Assembly: GCF_023501975.1 (NCBI RefSeq)
Contig: NZ_JAMFLH010000008.1
Location: forward strand, 124,001-188,000
DNA: 64,000 nt
Direction: 5' to 3'
Source of the DNA: Altererythrobacter sp. KTW20L
GTDB lineage: Bacteria; Pseudomonadota; Alphaproteobacteria; Sphingomonadales; Sphingomonadaceae
Shown: piece after piece, positions 1 to 8,861 of the stretch
Position numbering within the stretch: position 1 is the first letter of the stretch
Layout of the letters: the number at the start of each line of letters is the position of its first letter
Program-made: the position numbers and the translations under genes
The notes under the pieces: model-generated
Databases searched by the model: none
Seen by the model: the letters and a program-made list of their open reading frames with translations, nothing else
What the model was told of the DNA's origin: nothing

Positions 1-519
1 TGGGCGCTGCGCCTGCTGGCCCTGCCGCGTGTGATCGGGATGCATCCCGAAACGGGCGAGCCGATCGAGGCCAACATCGGCCGCTATGGCCCTTACCTCA
101 AGCACGAAGGCAAATATGCCAAGCTCACGGGCACGCGCGACGTGTTCGACACCGGCATGAACACGGCGGTTACCCTGCTGGCCGAAGCCGCCAACCGCGG
201 CCCCGGCACCCGCGCCAAGGCCGAACCGGTCAAGACTTTCGGCCCGCACCCAACGTCGGGCGGCGAGATGAAGGTGATGCCGGGCCGCTATGGCCCCTAT
301 GTCACCGATGGCACGACCAACGCCACGATCCCCAAGGACATGAAGCCCGAGGACCTTACCGAGGACCAGGCGGTGGACCTCATCACCGCCCGCGCGCTCG
401 CTGCCCCTGCCAAGAAGAAGGGCGGACGCAAGGCGGCCAAGAAACCGGCGGCCAAGAAGAAGGCTCCGGCCAAGAAGGCTGCGGCGAAGAAACCCGCCGC
501 CAAGTCAGGAGCCGAATAA
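1..519 (+). CDS. topA: DNA topoisomerase I, C-terminal part (5' end outside window)
   Basis: This open frame enters from the window edge and covers the last 172 residues of a type IA topoisomerase, which relaxes negatively supercoiled DNA. Two copies of the C-terminal repeat are visible, each with a GRYGPY core: one near residue 27 and one near residue 94 of the visible part. Each is followed by small-residue and Asp/Glu-rich segments typical of the bacterial TopA C-terminal repeat. The last ~37 residues are almost only Lys, Ala and Pro (KKKGGRKAAKK type), a histone-H1-like tail that probably binds DNA or the polymerase. The catalytic Toprim and tyrosine domains lie outside the window. The stop TAA shares its last A with the ATG of the next gene, so the two are probably co-translated. 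Confidence 0.93.
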   Translation, partial: WALRLLALPRVIGMHPETGEPIEANIGRYGPYLKHEGKYAKLTGTRDVFDTGMNTAVTLLAEAANRGPGTRAKAEPVKTFGPHPTSGGEMKVMPGRYGPYVTDGTTNATIPKDMKPEDLTEDQAVDLITARALAAPAKKKGGRKAAKKPAAKKKAPAKKAAAKKPAAKSGAE

Positions 520-701
520 TGGCCGCCGAACGCTTCGAACGCCACAAGCAGCCGTGGAACGGCGAGGAAGCGGGCAAGCTGCGCACCCTTGCGGGCAAGG
601 GCAAGGGCCTGAAGGAAATCGCCAAGGCGCTGGGCCGCAGCGAGGAATCGACCAAGGATTTCGCCAAGGCCAACGCCATCGCGATTGCGAAGAAGCGGTA
701 G
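519..701 (+). CDS. Small basic SANT/Myb-like helix-turn-helix protein
   Basis: This is a 60-residue basic protein. The pattern W-N-G-E-E near residue 13, L-R-x-L near 21, then K-E-I-A-K-A-L-G-R-S matches the spacing of a small SANT/Myb-like helix-turn-helix, as in many short alphaproteobacterial DNA-binding proteins. The C-terminus ends in KKR. Its ATG overlaps the topA stop (TAATG) and is preceded by AGGAG about seven bases upstream. Translation therefore looks coupled to topA, suggesting a chromosome-related role, though that is inference. No specific function is recognised. Confidence 0.7.
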   Translation: MAAERFERHKQPWNGEEAGKLRTLAGKGKGLKEIAKALGRSEESTKDFAKANAIAIAKKR

Positions 702-749
702 TGCAACCTCAGCCTTGAACCCTTTCCCATTCCCGCGCATTGCGCTGCC

Positions 750-2147
750 ATGAGCGAAGCGGATCCCGCCCCACCTGCACCAACCACCGAATCCCGTCCC
801 GGCCTGCCCACCCCGCGCCGGACCTGGGCGATTGTCGCGATCAGCTTTGGCACGGCCCTGCTGGTGATCGACGGGGCGATCCCGACGGTCGCCTTGCCCA
901 CCATCGCGCGCGATCTGGGGGTGTCCAATTCGGTCGTGACCAATGTGGTGACGGTGTACCAGCTGGTGCTGGTCATGCTGCTGCTGCCGTTCTCCAGCCT
1001 GGGTGACCGGATCGGCCACCGGCGGCTGTACCAGTACGGGCAGGGCCTGTTCATGGTGGCATCGGGCCTGTGCATATTTGCCGATAGCCTGTGGGTGCTG
1101 CTGGGGCTGCGCGCCCTGCAGGCAATCGGCGCGGCCATGGCGCTGAGCGTTTCGGCGGCCATGTTGCGGCAAACCTATCCATCGGCGCGGCTGGGGACGG
1201 GCCTTGGCATCAACAGCGTAATCGTGGCGAGTTCCGCTGCGCTCGCTCCCACGCTGGGCGGGTGGATCGTGGCCCATTTCCACTGGCACTGGGTTTTCGT
1301 GGCCGCTGCCCCGCTGGCGGTGATCTCGCTGCTGATGGGCCGGTTCCTGCCCGATCCCCAGCCGCAGGACCGCCGCTCCGAATGGGTGAGCTCGATCTGG
1401 AGCGCAGTGACCATGCTCCTGGTGATCGGCGGCATCCAGATCGGCACACATGGCGATGTGCCGCTGGGCGCGGTGGTGGGGGCGCTTGGCGTGGCGAGCG
1501 TGGTCCTGCTGGTAAGGCGCGAGCGCAAGAACGCCAACCCAGTGCTGCCGGTCGACCTGATGGCAAAGCCCGCGATCGGCCTGTCGGCGCTGGGCGGCAT
1601 GGCCAGCTTCATTGCGGCGGGCACCCTGATGCTCAGCCTTCCGTTCCGCCTGCAGGAAGGCATGGGCTATGATCCGCAGACCGTGGGCATGTTGCTCCTG
1701 CCATTCCCGCTGACCATGTTGGTGGTGGCGCCGCTGGCTGGCTGGATGAGCGATCGTATTGCCGCCACCAAGCTGGGTGTTACCGGCATGGTGATTGCGA
1801 TCATCGGCCTGCTGCTGCTCGCCTTCATGCCGGACAATCCGGGCGAATGGGGCATTGCCATGCGCCTCGCCCTTACGGCGCTGGGCTTTGGCCTGTTCTT
1901 CGCCCCCAACACCCGCCTCCTCATCAGCCGCGCCCCGCAGGACCGCGCGGCAGCGGCGGGCGGATTGCTCAGCACGGCGCGGCTGCTGGGCCAGACGCTG
2001 GCGGCTGTGGCCGTGGGCATCCTGCTGGCGGGCGACCTTGGCATGGGCCCCGCGCCCATGCTGTTCGCCTGCGTGCTGGCGGTTGTGGCGGCGCTGTGCA
2101 GTTTGACACGCTATCGGCTGAGGGAGCCGGTTGCGGGCCAGGTCTAG
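750..2147 (+). CDS. MFS transporter, DHA2-like (probable drug/solute exporter)
   Basis: The product has 465 residues and many hydrophobic segments, consistent with the 14-helix drug:H+ antiporter-2 group. It starts with a soluble Pro-rich leader of about 25 residues. The first helices carry LLVIDGAIPTVALPTIARDL, the group's motif D1 analogue. GDRIGHRRLY near residue 90 is the cytoplasmic loop motif A (GxxxDRxGxRR type). The substrate cannot be read from sequence. The gene converges on the SGNH hydrolase gene downstream, and the two stop codons share the palindrome CTAG, so there is no room for a terminator between them. Confidence 0.85.
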   Translation: MSEADPAPPAPTTESRPGLPTPRRTWAIVAISFGTALLVIDGAIPTVALPTIARDLGVSNSVVTNVVTVYQLVLVMLLLPFSSLGDRIGHRRLYQYGQGLFMVASGLCIFADSLWVLLGLRALQAIGAAMALSVSAAMLRQTYPSARLGTGLGINSVIVASSAALAPTLGGWIVAHFHWHWVFVAAAPLAVISLLMGRFLPDPQPQDRRSEWVSSIWSAVTMLLVIGGIQIGTHGDVPLGAVVGALGVASVVLLVRRERKNANPVLPVDLMAKPAIGLSALGGMASFIAAGTLMLSLPFRLQEGMGYDPQTVGMLLLPFPLTMLVVAPLAGWMSDRIAATKLGVTGMVIAIIGLLLLAFMPDNPGEWGIAMRLALTALGFGLFFAPNTRLLISRAPQDRAAAAGGLLSTARLLGQTLAAVAVGILLAGDLGMGPAPMLFACVLAVVAALCSLTRYRLREPVAGQV

Positions 2148-2992
2148 GCCCCGAGCAGGGCTGCCAGCTCATCGGCGATCGCCGCATGGCCCGCTGCCGT
2201 GGGATGCCACGGAGCGCCTTGCGTGCCATCGTATTCCGCATGGTGGCCGCGCGACCACGGATCGGGCGAGCAGGGCGTGTGATCCCGCGACAGGACGTCC
2301 ACCGGCAGCACTTCTGCGCCACCACGCTGTGCCGCCCGACTGCTCGCCAAGGCCAGCCTGCGGGCGACTTCGCGGGTGATGGTTGCCTGTTCGGGCAGCA
2401 AGGGCGCGGCATCGCAGGCGGTTTCGTCCGCCAGCGCGACATATTGCACCAGCACCACGCGGGCCGAGGGCGCACGGCGGCGGATTGCCGCGAACAGGAG
2501 AGCAAGCCTGTCTTCCACGGCGGCATAGTCTGCCTCCGCCGGTACGGGCAGGGGTGGGCACTGCTCTGCCGATCCTTCGGGAGTGCGCGGATTTCCCACG
2601 CCCGCGTGGCAACTGGCAGTGAACATGAGGCCCATATAGTTGAGGTCATTCCCGCCGACGGTGACCGTGACCAGCCGGGTATCGGCGCGCAAGGCATCGA
2701 TCTGGGCGGGCAATTCGTCCCATGCGGCGAGCAGGTGCTCGGTCGTCGCGCCGCCGCACGACGCGTCGGTCAGGTCCAGCGCCAGCCGGGCCGCCAGCAG
2801 CCGCGCATAGCTGACCTGCGAAGCACCGCAGCGTTGCGGCCTGTCATTGGCGAGTGGTGGAATGTTGGCACCTGCAGCATAGGAGCTGCCCAGCGCGACA
2901 TAGTGCGATCCGGGCGTCAGCGCGGCCGTTTGCGGCAGAGTGGCGCAGCTTGCGCACAGCAACGCCCCGAAGCTGGCAAGCCAGCCCCTCAC
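2144..2992 (-). CDS. Exported SGNH/GDSL-type esterase (probable lipoprotein)
   Basis: This predicted hydrolase has 282 residues. A hydrophobic N-terminus with two Cys (LLCASC) reads as a signal or lipoprotein leader. Block I is GSSYAAG with the nucleophile at about Ser36; Ser replaces the Asp of the classical GDS, a variant seen in the family. Block III is GGND near residue 105. Block V is WHPTAAGH near the C-terminus, giving the catalytic His. I chose GTG at 2992 because it overlaps the era stop as GTGA and directly precedes the leader. An upstream ATG at 3043 would add 17 charged residues lying inside era. Probably an esterase or lipase acting at the envelope; substrate unknown. Confidence 0.8.
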   Translation of the reverse strand: MRGWLASFGALLCASCATLPQTAALTPGSHYVALGSSYAAGANIPPLANDRPQRCGASQVSYARLLAARLALDLTDASCGGATTEHLLAAWDELPAQIDALRADTRLVTVTVGGNDLNYMGLMFTASCHAGVGNPRTPEGSAEQCPPLPVPAEADYAAVEDRLALLFAAIRRRAPSARVVLVQYVALADETACDAAPLLPEQATITREVARRLALASSRAAQRGGAEVLPVDVLSRDHTPCSPDPWSRGHHAEYDGTQGAPWHPTAAGHAAIADELAALLGA

Positions 2993-3906
2993 TTCACCCA
3001 GTCCAGCCCCATTTCCTCGTAGATCTCGCGGTTTTCGATCCACTTTTCGTCCACCTTTACATGGAGGTAGAGGTGGACCTTTACACCCAGTATGTTTGCC
3101 AGCTCGGCCCGTGCGGCTTCGCCGATGGCCTTGATGCGGCTGCCCTGCTTGCCCAGCACGATGCTTTTCTGGCTGTCGCGCGCGATCACGATCTGCTGGT
3201 GGATTTCCACGCTGCCATCCTGCCGCTGCAGGTACTGTTCGTGCCGCACGGCGCTGTCATAGGGCAGTTCCTCGTGCAGCTGGCGATATAATTGTTCGCG
3301 CGTCACTTCGGCAGCGAGCAGGCGTTCGCTGGCGTCGGACACCTGATCTTCGGGATAGTGCCAGGCGCTTTGCGGCATCAGGCTGGCGAGGTGCGCCTTC
3401 AGTTCGGGCACGCCATCGCCCGTCAGGGCGGACACGAAGTACACGTCCGAAAAATCGACCAGCGCGGCAAATTCCTGCGCCAGTTCAAGCAGCTTTTCCT
3501 TCGGCGCGGCGTCCACCTTGTTGAGCACGAGCATCTTGCGCTCGGGGCGGCCCTTCAGCGCGTCGATCAGCGGCATCAGCTCGTGGCGGCGCTTCTTGAT
3601 GGGGTCCACCACCAGCAGCACCACGTCGGCGGCATGGGTGCCTTCCCAGGCGGCGTTGACCATGGCGCGGTCCAGCCTGCGCCGGGGCTCGAAGATGCCG
3701 GGGGTGTCGACCAGGATGAGCTGGGTCTCGCCTTCCAGCGCAATGCCCATCAGCCGGGCGCGGGTGGTCTGCGCCTTGGAACTGGTGATGGCGACCTTCT
3801 GGCCGACCAACTGGTTCACCAGCGTGGACTTGCCCGCATTGGGCGCGCCGATCACGGCGACCACGCCGCATTTCGTCTCCGCATTCCCAATCACGCTGTC
3901 AGTCAC
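2989..3906 (-). CDS. era: GTPase Era
   Basis: The product is 305 residues, the usual Era length. It binds the 3' end of 16S rRNA and helps mature the 30S subunit. G1 is GAPNAGKST near residue 21, G3 is DTPG, and G4 is NKVD. The C-terminal KH domain carries VLGKQGSRIKAIG, the RNA-binding loop. The start is GTG at 3906, which overlaps the rnc stop (GTGA). An in-frame ATG at 4152 would run 82 codons back into rnc and has no Era-like sequence. It is third in the lepB-rnc-era-hydrolase operon, a standard bacterial order that couples RNase III processing to ribosome assembly. Confidence 0.96.
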   Translation of the reverse strand: MTDSVIGNAETKCGVVAVIGAPNAGKSTLVNQLVGQKVAITSSKAQTTRARLMGIALEGETQLILVDTPGIFEPRRRLDRAMVNAAWEGTHAADVVLLVVDPIKKRRHELMPLIDALKGRPERKMLVLNKVDAAPKEKLLELAQEFAALVDFSDVYFVSALTGDGVPELKAHLASLMPQSAWHYPEDQVSDASERLLAAEVTREQLYRQLHEELPYDSAVRHEQYLQRQDGSVEIHQQIVIARDSQKSIVLGKQGSRIKAIGEAARAELANILGVKVHLYLHVKVDEKWIENREIYEEMGLDWVK

Positions 3907-4586
3907 CCGTATGTCTCCATGAATAGCTTGGCGGCTTCCGCCTCTGCGTCGCGCTTGCTGGATGCCGTGGCCTCCACCGCGCCGACCTTGTGTACACTGA
4001 CCCGCACGGTAAAGCGCATGGCGTGATCGGGGCCGGATCGTTCGACCACTTCGTAATGCGGGGGCTTGCGCTGGTTGCCTGCGGCCCATTCCTGCAGCGC
4101 GCTCTTGGGATGTTTGGAGCGGCCTGCATGGCCATCGACCGCTTCTGCCCACAGGCTGCGGACCACGTCGCGGGTGGCATCGAAGCCGTTCTCGATGAAG
4201 CCTGCGCCCAGCAGGGCTTCCATGATGTCGCCCAGCACGTTGTCGCTGTCAGCAGCGCCATCGTCGCGCGCCTGCTTGCCGAGGCGGACGTGCTCGCGCG
4301 CACCGATTGCGCGGGCCACTTCGGCGCAGGACTGGCGGCTGACCAGCGCGTTCAGCCGCTGGGCCAGGGTGCCTTCGGCGCTGGCCTTGCTGGCGCCATA
4401 GAGCCATTCGGCAATCGACAGGCCCAGCACCCGGTCGCCCAGGAATTCCAGCCGGTCGTAATCGCGCGCGTCGCCCGTGCTGCCGTGGGTCAGCGCCTCG
4501 AACCACAGGGGTTCATGCACCACGGTGAAGCCCAGCCCTTCGAGCCAGGTCCGCGTGGCGGGATCGAGCCGCATCCTGTCCTGCAT
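3903..4586 (-). CDS. rnc: Ribonuclease III
   Basis: The enzyme has 227 residues and cleaves double-stranded RNA, including the rRNA precursor. The signature RLEFLGDRVLGL near residue 46 supplies the first set of metal-binding acidic residues. DIMEALLG near residue 120 supplies the second Asp/Glu pair. A dsRNA-binding domain occupies the C-terminal ~70 residues (ALQEW start, later SKRDAEAEAAK). The start is ATG at 4586, sharing one base with the lepB stop (TGATG). An upstream ATG at 4649 would lie inside lepB and add unrelated residues. It is coupled by overlap to both lepB and era. Confidence 0.96.
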   Translation of the reverse strand: MQDRMRLDPATRTWLEGLGFTVVHEPLWFEALTHGSTGDARDYDRLEFLGDRVLGLSIAEWLYGASKASAEGTLAQRLNALVSRQSCAEVARAIGAREHVRLGKQARDDGAADSDNVLGDIMEALLGAGFIENGFDATRDVVRSLWAEAVDGHAGRSKHPKSALQEWAAGNQRKPPHYEVVERSGPDHAMRFTVRVSVHKVGAVEATASSKRDAEAEAAKLFMETYG

Positions 4587-5461
4587 CAGATCCCCCGGAA
4601 CAGCCTGTTCCAGCGCGCCGCGGTGAACCAGGTCCACGGCTTGCCCCATTCGGCATTGCCATCGGTCGACCAGTACATGAAGCTGGCCTTGGCGACCACG
4701 TTCTCCACCGGCACCAGCCCGATGCCGCGCCCGATCTCTGCCGGGAAACGGCTGTCGAGCGAGTTGTCGCGGTTGTCGCCCATCATGAACAGGCGGCCTT
4801 CGGGAATGACGACCGGCGCGGTCACGTCCTGCGGTTCCAGCCCGAAATCGAGGATGGTGTAGGACACGCCATTGGGCAGCGTTTCGCGGAACTGGGGGTA
4901 GCTACAGGCGAATGAGCCATCGGCCTGCTGCACGGTGAAGCGGACATACCGGCAGCGGCCATCGGGGCGGATCGGCAGGACGAAATCGTCCACCTGCTCG
5001 AAGCCCACCGGCGTGCCGTTCAAATGGACCACGCCGTTGACCATCTGCACCGTATCGCCCGGCAGGCCGATCACCCGCTTGATATAGTCGGTGTTGTCCA
5101 GCGGATGCTGGAAAATCACGATATCGCCGCGATCGGGGGTGGAGCCGAACACGCGGCCCGGGATCAGTGGGGCGTTGAAGGGGAGCGAGCGGCTGGAATA
5201 GCCATAGGGCCACTTGGCGGCGAACAGGTAATCGCCCACCAGCAGGCGCGGCATCATGCTCTCGCTGGGGATGTTGAAACTGGTGAACACGAAGCTGCGG
5301 AACACCAGCACGATGATGATCAGCTTGATGCAGAACCACGCAAAGCTGCCCGCATCCTCGGGCTTGTCCTTCTTGGCGGCCTTGGCGGGCGCGGCGGAAG
5401 CGGCAGGCTCCTCGATCTCGCGGATGTTGGCAGTGTCGATCTGGCTGTCGTTTTCGCTCAT
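4586..5461 (-). CDS. lepB: Signal peptidase I
   Basis: This membrane protease of 291 residues removes signal peptides from Sec and Tat substrates. After a charged cytoplasmic tail of ~40 residues there is one transmembrane helix (about residues 41-58). The box NIPSESMMPRL follows with the catalytic Ser68. The Lys general base is Lys128 in DYIKRVIGLPGD, and MGDNRDNSLDSR near residue 225 is family box E. It heads the reverse operon and is divergent from pgi across only 81 bases, so promoters for both must lie there. Confidence 0.96.
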   Translation of the reverse strand: MSENDSQIDTANIREIEEPAASAAPAKAAKKDKPEDAGSFAWFCIKLIIIVLVFRSFVFTSFNIPSESMMPRLLVGDYLFAAKWPYGYSSRSLPFNAPLIPGRVFGSTPDRGDIVIFQHPLDNTDYIKRVIGLPGDTVQMVNGVVHLNGTPVGFEQVDDFVLPIRPDGRCRYVRFTVQQADGSFACSYPQFRETLPNGVSYTILDFGLEPQDVTAPVVIPEGRLFMMGDNRDNSLDSRFPAEIGRGIGLVPVENVVAKASFMYWSTDGNAEWGKPWTWFTAARWNRLFRGI

Positions 5462-5543
5462 GGGCGGGTCTTGTTGGCAGGGCGGGGCAAGGTCAAGAAA
5501 AATGGCGACATACCTCTAGCTTTGATCGACGGACGGCCTATCC

Positions 5544-7112
5544 ATGTTGCACTTGCACACTGTTTTACGGGAATCAGCCTTGTCCACTCCGCGTAACGCC
5601 GCCTGGAACGCCCTTTCCACCCTGCCGCAGCAGACCCTGGCACAGCTGTTCGCCGCCGATGCCGACCGCGTCGCCAAGCTGACCGGCACGCTGGAAGTGG
5701 GCGAGGGGTCGATGCTGTTCGACTGGTCGAAAACCCACCTGTCCGACGCGCTGCTCGATGGCTTCGAGGCCCTGGCCGAAGCGAGCGACTTTGCCGAGAT
5801 GCGCCGCCGCCTGTTCGCCGGCGAAGTGGTAAATCCCACCGAGAACCGCGCCGCCGAACACTCGGCCCTGCGCGGCGTGGGCAAGGACGCCAGCGTGGAG
5901 GAAGCCGCCGCCCTGCGCGCGCGCATGGCCCTGCTGGTCGATGCCATCCACGATGGCGCGCTGGGCGAGGTAAAGCACCTGATCCACATCGGCATCGGCG
6001 GATCGGCGCTGGGCCCGGCGCTGGCGGTCGATGCCCTGGCGCGCGAGTTTGCCAAGGTCGATGTCCACGTGGTGTCCAACATCGATGGCGTGGCGCTGGA
6101 AGATGCGTTTCGCGCCTGTGATCCCGCCACCACGCTGGTCGCCGTTGCCTCCAAAACCTTCACCACGATCGAGACCATGACCAACGCCGCCAGCGCGCTC
6201 GCGTGGCTGGAGGACAATGGCGTGCCCGATCCGCTGGGCCGTGTGATCGCGCTGACGGCTTATCCCGAAAAGGCGGTGGAGTGGGGCGTGGACGAGACCC
6301 GCGTGCTGCCTTTCGCGGAGTCTGTCGGCGGGCGCTATTCGCTGTGGTCCTCCATCGGCTTTCCCGTCGCGGTCGCCATCGGCTCGGCCGAGTTCGAGGA
6401 AATGCTGGCGGGCGCGGCGATCATGGACCTGCATTTCCGCGATACCGATGGCCGCGCCAACCTGGCCCTACGCGCGGCCTTTGCCGACCAGTACTACACG
6501 CGGCTCAAGGGCTGCCAGACGCGGGCGGTGTTCTGTTATGACCAGCGGCTGGCCCTGCTGCCCGACTACCTCCAGCAACTGGAAATGGAATCGAACGGCA
6601 AGAGCGTGACGGCGGATGGCGAGGCGGTGGATTTTTCGACTTCGCCGATCACCTGGGGCGGGGTGGGCACCGATGCCCAGCACGCGGTGTTCCAGCTGCT
6701 CCACCAGGGCACCAACCTCGTGCCGGTCGATTTCATCGCCTGCATCGCGCCGGGGGATGACCTCGACCCCGCACACCACCGCATCCTGTTGACCAACTGC
6801 TTTGCGCAAGGCGCGGCCCTGATGGCGGGCGGCAACATGAGCGCCGATGGGCAAGACCCGGCCCGCGCCTTCCCGGGCGACCGCCCCTCGGCCACGATCC
6901 TGCTCGACGATCTCGACCCTACCACGCTGGGCGCCCTGATCGCCTTCCACGAACACCGCACCTTCGCCAACGCCGTGCTGATGGGCATCAACCCGTTCGA
7001 CCAGTTCGGCGTGGAACTGGGCAAGGTGATGGCGAACCGGATCGAAAAGGGCGGCGAGAGCTTCGACGCCAGCACCGAGGCGTTGCTCAAGGCGGCGGGG
7101 CTGGCGGGGTAG
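5544..7112 (+). CDS. pgi: Glucose-6-phosphate isomerase
   Basis: The 522-residue enzyme interconverts glucose-6-phosphate and fructose-6-phosphate. The phosphate-binding segment HIGIGGSALGP is near residue 150, and SKTFTTIETMTNA near 200 is one family signature. GINPFDQFGVELGK near the C-terminus is another. ATG 5544 is used, but a TTG at 5580 would give a protein starting STPRNAAW, closer to the usual N-terminus of the family, so the first 12 residues are uncertain. It is divergent from lepB and followed by a lower-GC stretch. Confidence 0.95.
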   Translation: MLHLHTVLRESALSTPRNAAWNALSTLPQQTLAQLFAADADRVAKLTGTLEVGEGSMLFDWSKTHLSDALLDGFEALAEASDFAEMRRRLFAGEVVNPTENRAAEHSALRGVGKDASVEEAAALRARMALLVDAIHDGALGEVKHLIHIGIGGSALGPALAVDALAREFAKVDVHVVSNIDGVALEDAFRACDPATTLVAVASKTFTTIETMTNAASALAWLEDNGVPDPLGRVIALTAYPEKAVEWGVDETRVLPFAESVGGRYSLWSSIGFPVAVAIGSAEFEEMLAGAAIMDLHFRDTDGRANLALRAAFADQYYTRLKGCQTRAVFCYDQRLALLPDYLQQLEMESNGKSVTADGEAVDFSTSPITWGGVGTDAQHAVFQLLHQGTNLVPVDFIACIAPGDDLDPAHHRILLTNCFAQGAALMAGGNMSADGQDPARAFPGDRPSATILLDDLDPTTLGALIAFHEHRTFANAVLMGINPFDQFGVELGKVMANRIEKGGESFDASTEALLKAAGLAG

Positions 7113-7216
7113 GGTGGCTTCTGGCTGCAGGTTTTCGAAAGGCAGCTATTGGTCGAGCAAATTATGGCGCGGAATGTCGGTCTTTGGGTGGATAGCGGAA
7201 TGGCCGGTTTGCGCAG

Positions 7217-7573
7217 TCAGCCTTGCTCGTTCACGAAACGCGTCCCGCATTTCGAACATTCAGATCGAAGCGGTAAATGCACACCGCCGTACTCCTTGCC
7301 CCAAAAGCGGGTCCAGAATCGGTTATCGAGCCTCAAGCGCTCGTCGGCCTTATATTCTTGGAATGCTGGGTAGCCGCAGGTATCACACTTGACGTTGAAT
7401 AGCGCGGCTGCGGGAATGAAAAGAACTAGCCCAATAGCCGATGGCCAAAAATAGCCCAATGGCCAACCAATGAAGCAGCTCAGAAAGAAGGCGGCAGAGG
7501 CAACGACGGCCGGCCATTGCCAACGGCGAGCTATCTCGAAGCGCTTAGGAACTTCAGATCGATCGGCTGTCAT
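7217..7573 (-). CDS. Small membrane protein with zinc-ribbon-like Cys pairs, unknown function
   Basis: This 118-residue protein has a short polar N-terminus, two adjacent hydrophobic segments (about residues 20-38 and 42-60), then C-D-T-C near residue 64 and C-S-K-C near residue 107. The paired CxxC motifs suggest a cytoplasmic zinc-binding ribbon after a membrane hairpin. I do not recognise a named family. The surrounding DNA counts by hand at about 50-57% GC per 60-base line, against about 70% in pgi, so it may be a recent arrival. It is transcribed opposite to both neighbours. The reading is moderately safe because of its coherent topology and its spaced Cys pairs. Confidence 0.6.
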   Translation of the reverse strand: MTADRSEVPKRFEIARRWQWPAVVASAAFFLSCFIGWPLGYFWPSAIGLVLFIPAAALFNVKCDTCGYPAFQEYKADERLRLDNRFWTRFWGKEYGGVHLPLRSECSKCGTRFVNEQG

Positions 7574-7759
7574 ACCTTTTATGTATCAGCCCCAACGGAT
7601 GACCGGAATGGGGTCGTTTACCGAAAGTCAGCTTTCAGAATGTTGAGCGCCATTCCGGACGTCACAACATTCCCGCCAAACCCACCCCAACCCAAAATAT
7701 TAACCATCATCCCCTAACGCCATCCGCATGAAAACCATGCGGGCGGGGCGCTTTCGTTA

Positions 7760-8788
7760 ATGATCAGGACCAAGACTACACTGGTCATCGGCCCAGGCGC
7801 TGGGCTGGAAATCGAATTGCCGGACAAGCGCGAATTGCTGGGCAAGATCGCCGCCGGGTTCGATTTTGCGCGGCTTGGGTCCGAATTGCAGACGCGCGAC
7901 ATGGTCATGCTGGCCAGGCATTTCGACAAGTTCGCCCGCCAGATGGGCGCCACCCGCGACAAGCTGATGGAGGCCGGGCAAAAAATCCGCGTCTCGGCCA
8001 AGGTCGGCACCGCGATCGACGCCGTGCTCGAGCAGCACAATACCGATCCACTGGTGATGGCCGCAGGCAAGCTCGCCATCGTCTATCTCACCCTGCAGGC
8101 AGAAGCGCGCTCGCCGCTGATGGTCGAGCCGCGCGATGCGGGTGACCTGCCGTTGCGAGGGCAGGAAAACTGGCTGTTCCAGCTTGGCCGGCTGATTACT
8201 TCGGGCGTGCCGCGCAACCAGGCGGACAAGGCGTTCGAGAACCTGTCGATCATCAATTTCGGCTATGACCGGTCGATCCAACATTACCTGCCCTTCGTGG
8301 TGTCGATGGCCTTCGGCATGACGCTGGGCGAGGCGCGGGCCATGGTCGGGGCCAGGCTCAACGTGATCCACCCCTTCGGCAGAGTCGGCCGCCTGCCGTG
8401 GGAACCGGGCGAAGGGCCCGATGTCGAATGGGGCAACGAGGAGCCGTGGAACCTCCACAACCTGGTGAAGGAAATTGTCACCGCGTCAGAGCGGCTGCGC
8501 AACCGGCAGTATGTCACCGCCATGCACGGGGCCATCGCCGGATCGAAGAAGATCGTCTTCCTCGGCTTCGATTTCGATCCGCAGACGATCGACTTCCTGT
8601 TCGACTATTCGCTCAGCCACGATCCCGATATCCTGGCCGCGGTGCAGGGCATGAACGAGCCGACCCAGCTCGCCGCTACCCGCATGCTGAAGCGGCGGGC
8701 AGGCATCGAGGACGATGACCTGGTCTCGGTGCTGGACATGCGCTGCTACCAGCTGATGCGCGACTACAGCCTGTTCCTCGAAAGTTGA
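7760..8788 (+). CDS. SIR2-like (NAD-binding fold) protein of unknown role
   Basis: This is a 342-residue soluble protein. The start TLVIGPGAGLEIELPDKREL resembles the nucleotide-binding loop of SIR2-like proteins (GAGxS, then LP-x-G-x-x-L). INFGYDRSIQHYL near residue 168 resembles the family's F-N-Y-D-R box. IHPFGRVGRLPW near 203 corresponds to the H-x-x-G-x-x-x box, and VFLGFDFDPQTIDFLF near 265 corresponds to the conserved FLGFG-x-x-x-x-N stretch. The second Gly of GAGAS-type loops is followed here by Gly, not Ser. Related domains serve as NADases in anti-phage systems, but no partner gene is adjacent, so the role is open. A short hairpin (7724-7742) precedes the start. The family link is my inference from spaced motifs. 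Confidence 0.55.
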   Translation: MIRTKTTLVIGPGAGLEIELPDKRELLGKIAAGFDFARLGSELQTRDMVMLARHFDKFARQMGATRDKLMEAGQKIRVSAKVGTAIDAVLEQHNTDPLVMAAGKLAIVYLTLQAEARSPLMVEPRDAGDLPLRGQENWLFQLGRLITSGVPRNQADKAFENLSIINFGYDRSIQHYLPFVVSMAFGMTLGEARAMVGARLNVIHPFGRVGRLPWEPGEGPDVEWGNEEPWNLHNLVKEIVTASERLRNRQYVTAMHGAIAGSKKIVFLGFDFDPQTIDFLFDYSLSHDPDILAAVQGMNEPTQLAATRMLKRRAGIEDDDLVSVLDMRCYQLMRDYSLFLES

Positions 8789-8861
8789 GGCGGCCCAAGC
8801 GAGTTGGCTTTTCCCGGCTGAACGGCCATATGCGCGGGCTCAAACGGGAGACAACACGCAG

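Noticed and set aside
5574-6434. Long reverse frame inside pgi
   Set aside because: It has His/Gln/Arg-rich composition and no motif, while the plus strand carries clear Pgi signatures.
7114-7392. Plus-strand frame opposite the zinc-ribbon protein
   Set aside because: It has no helix, Cys pattern or ribosome site, and the reverse-strand protein has coherent topology.
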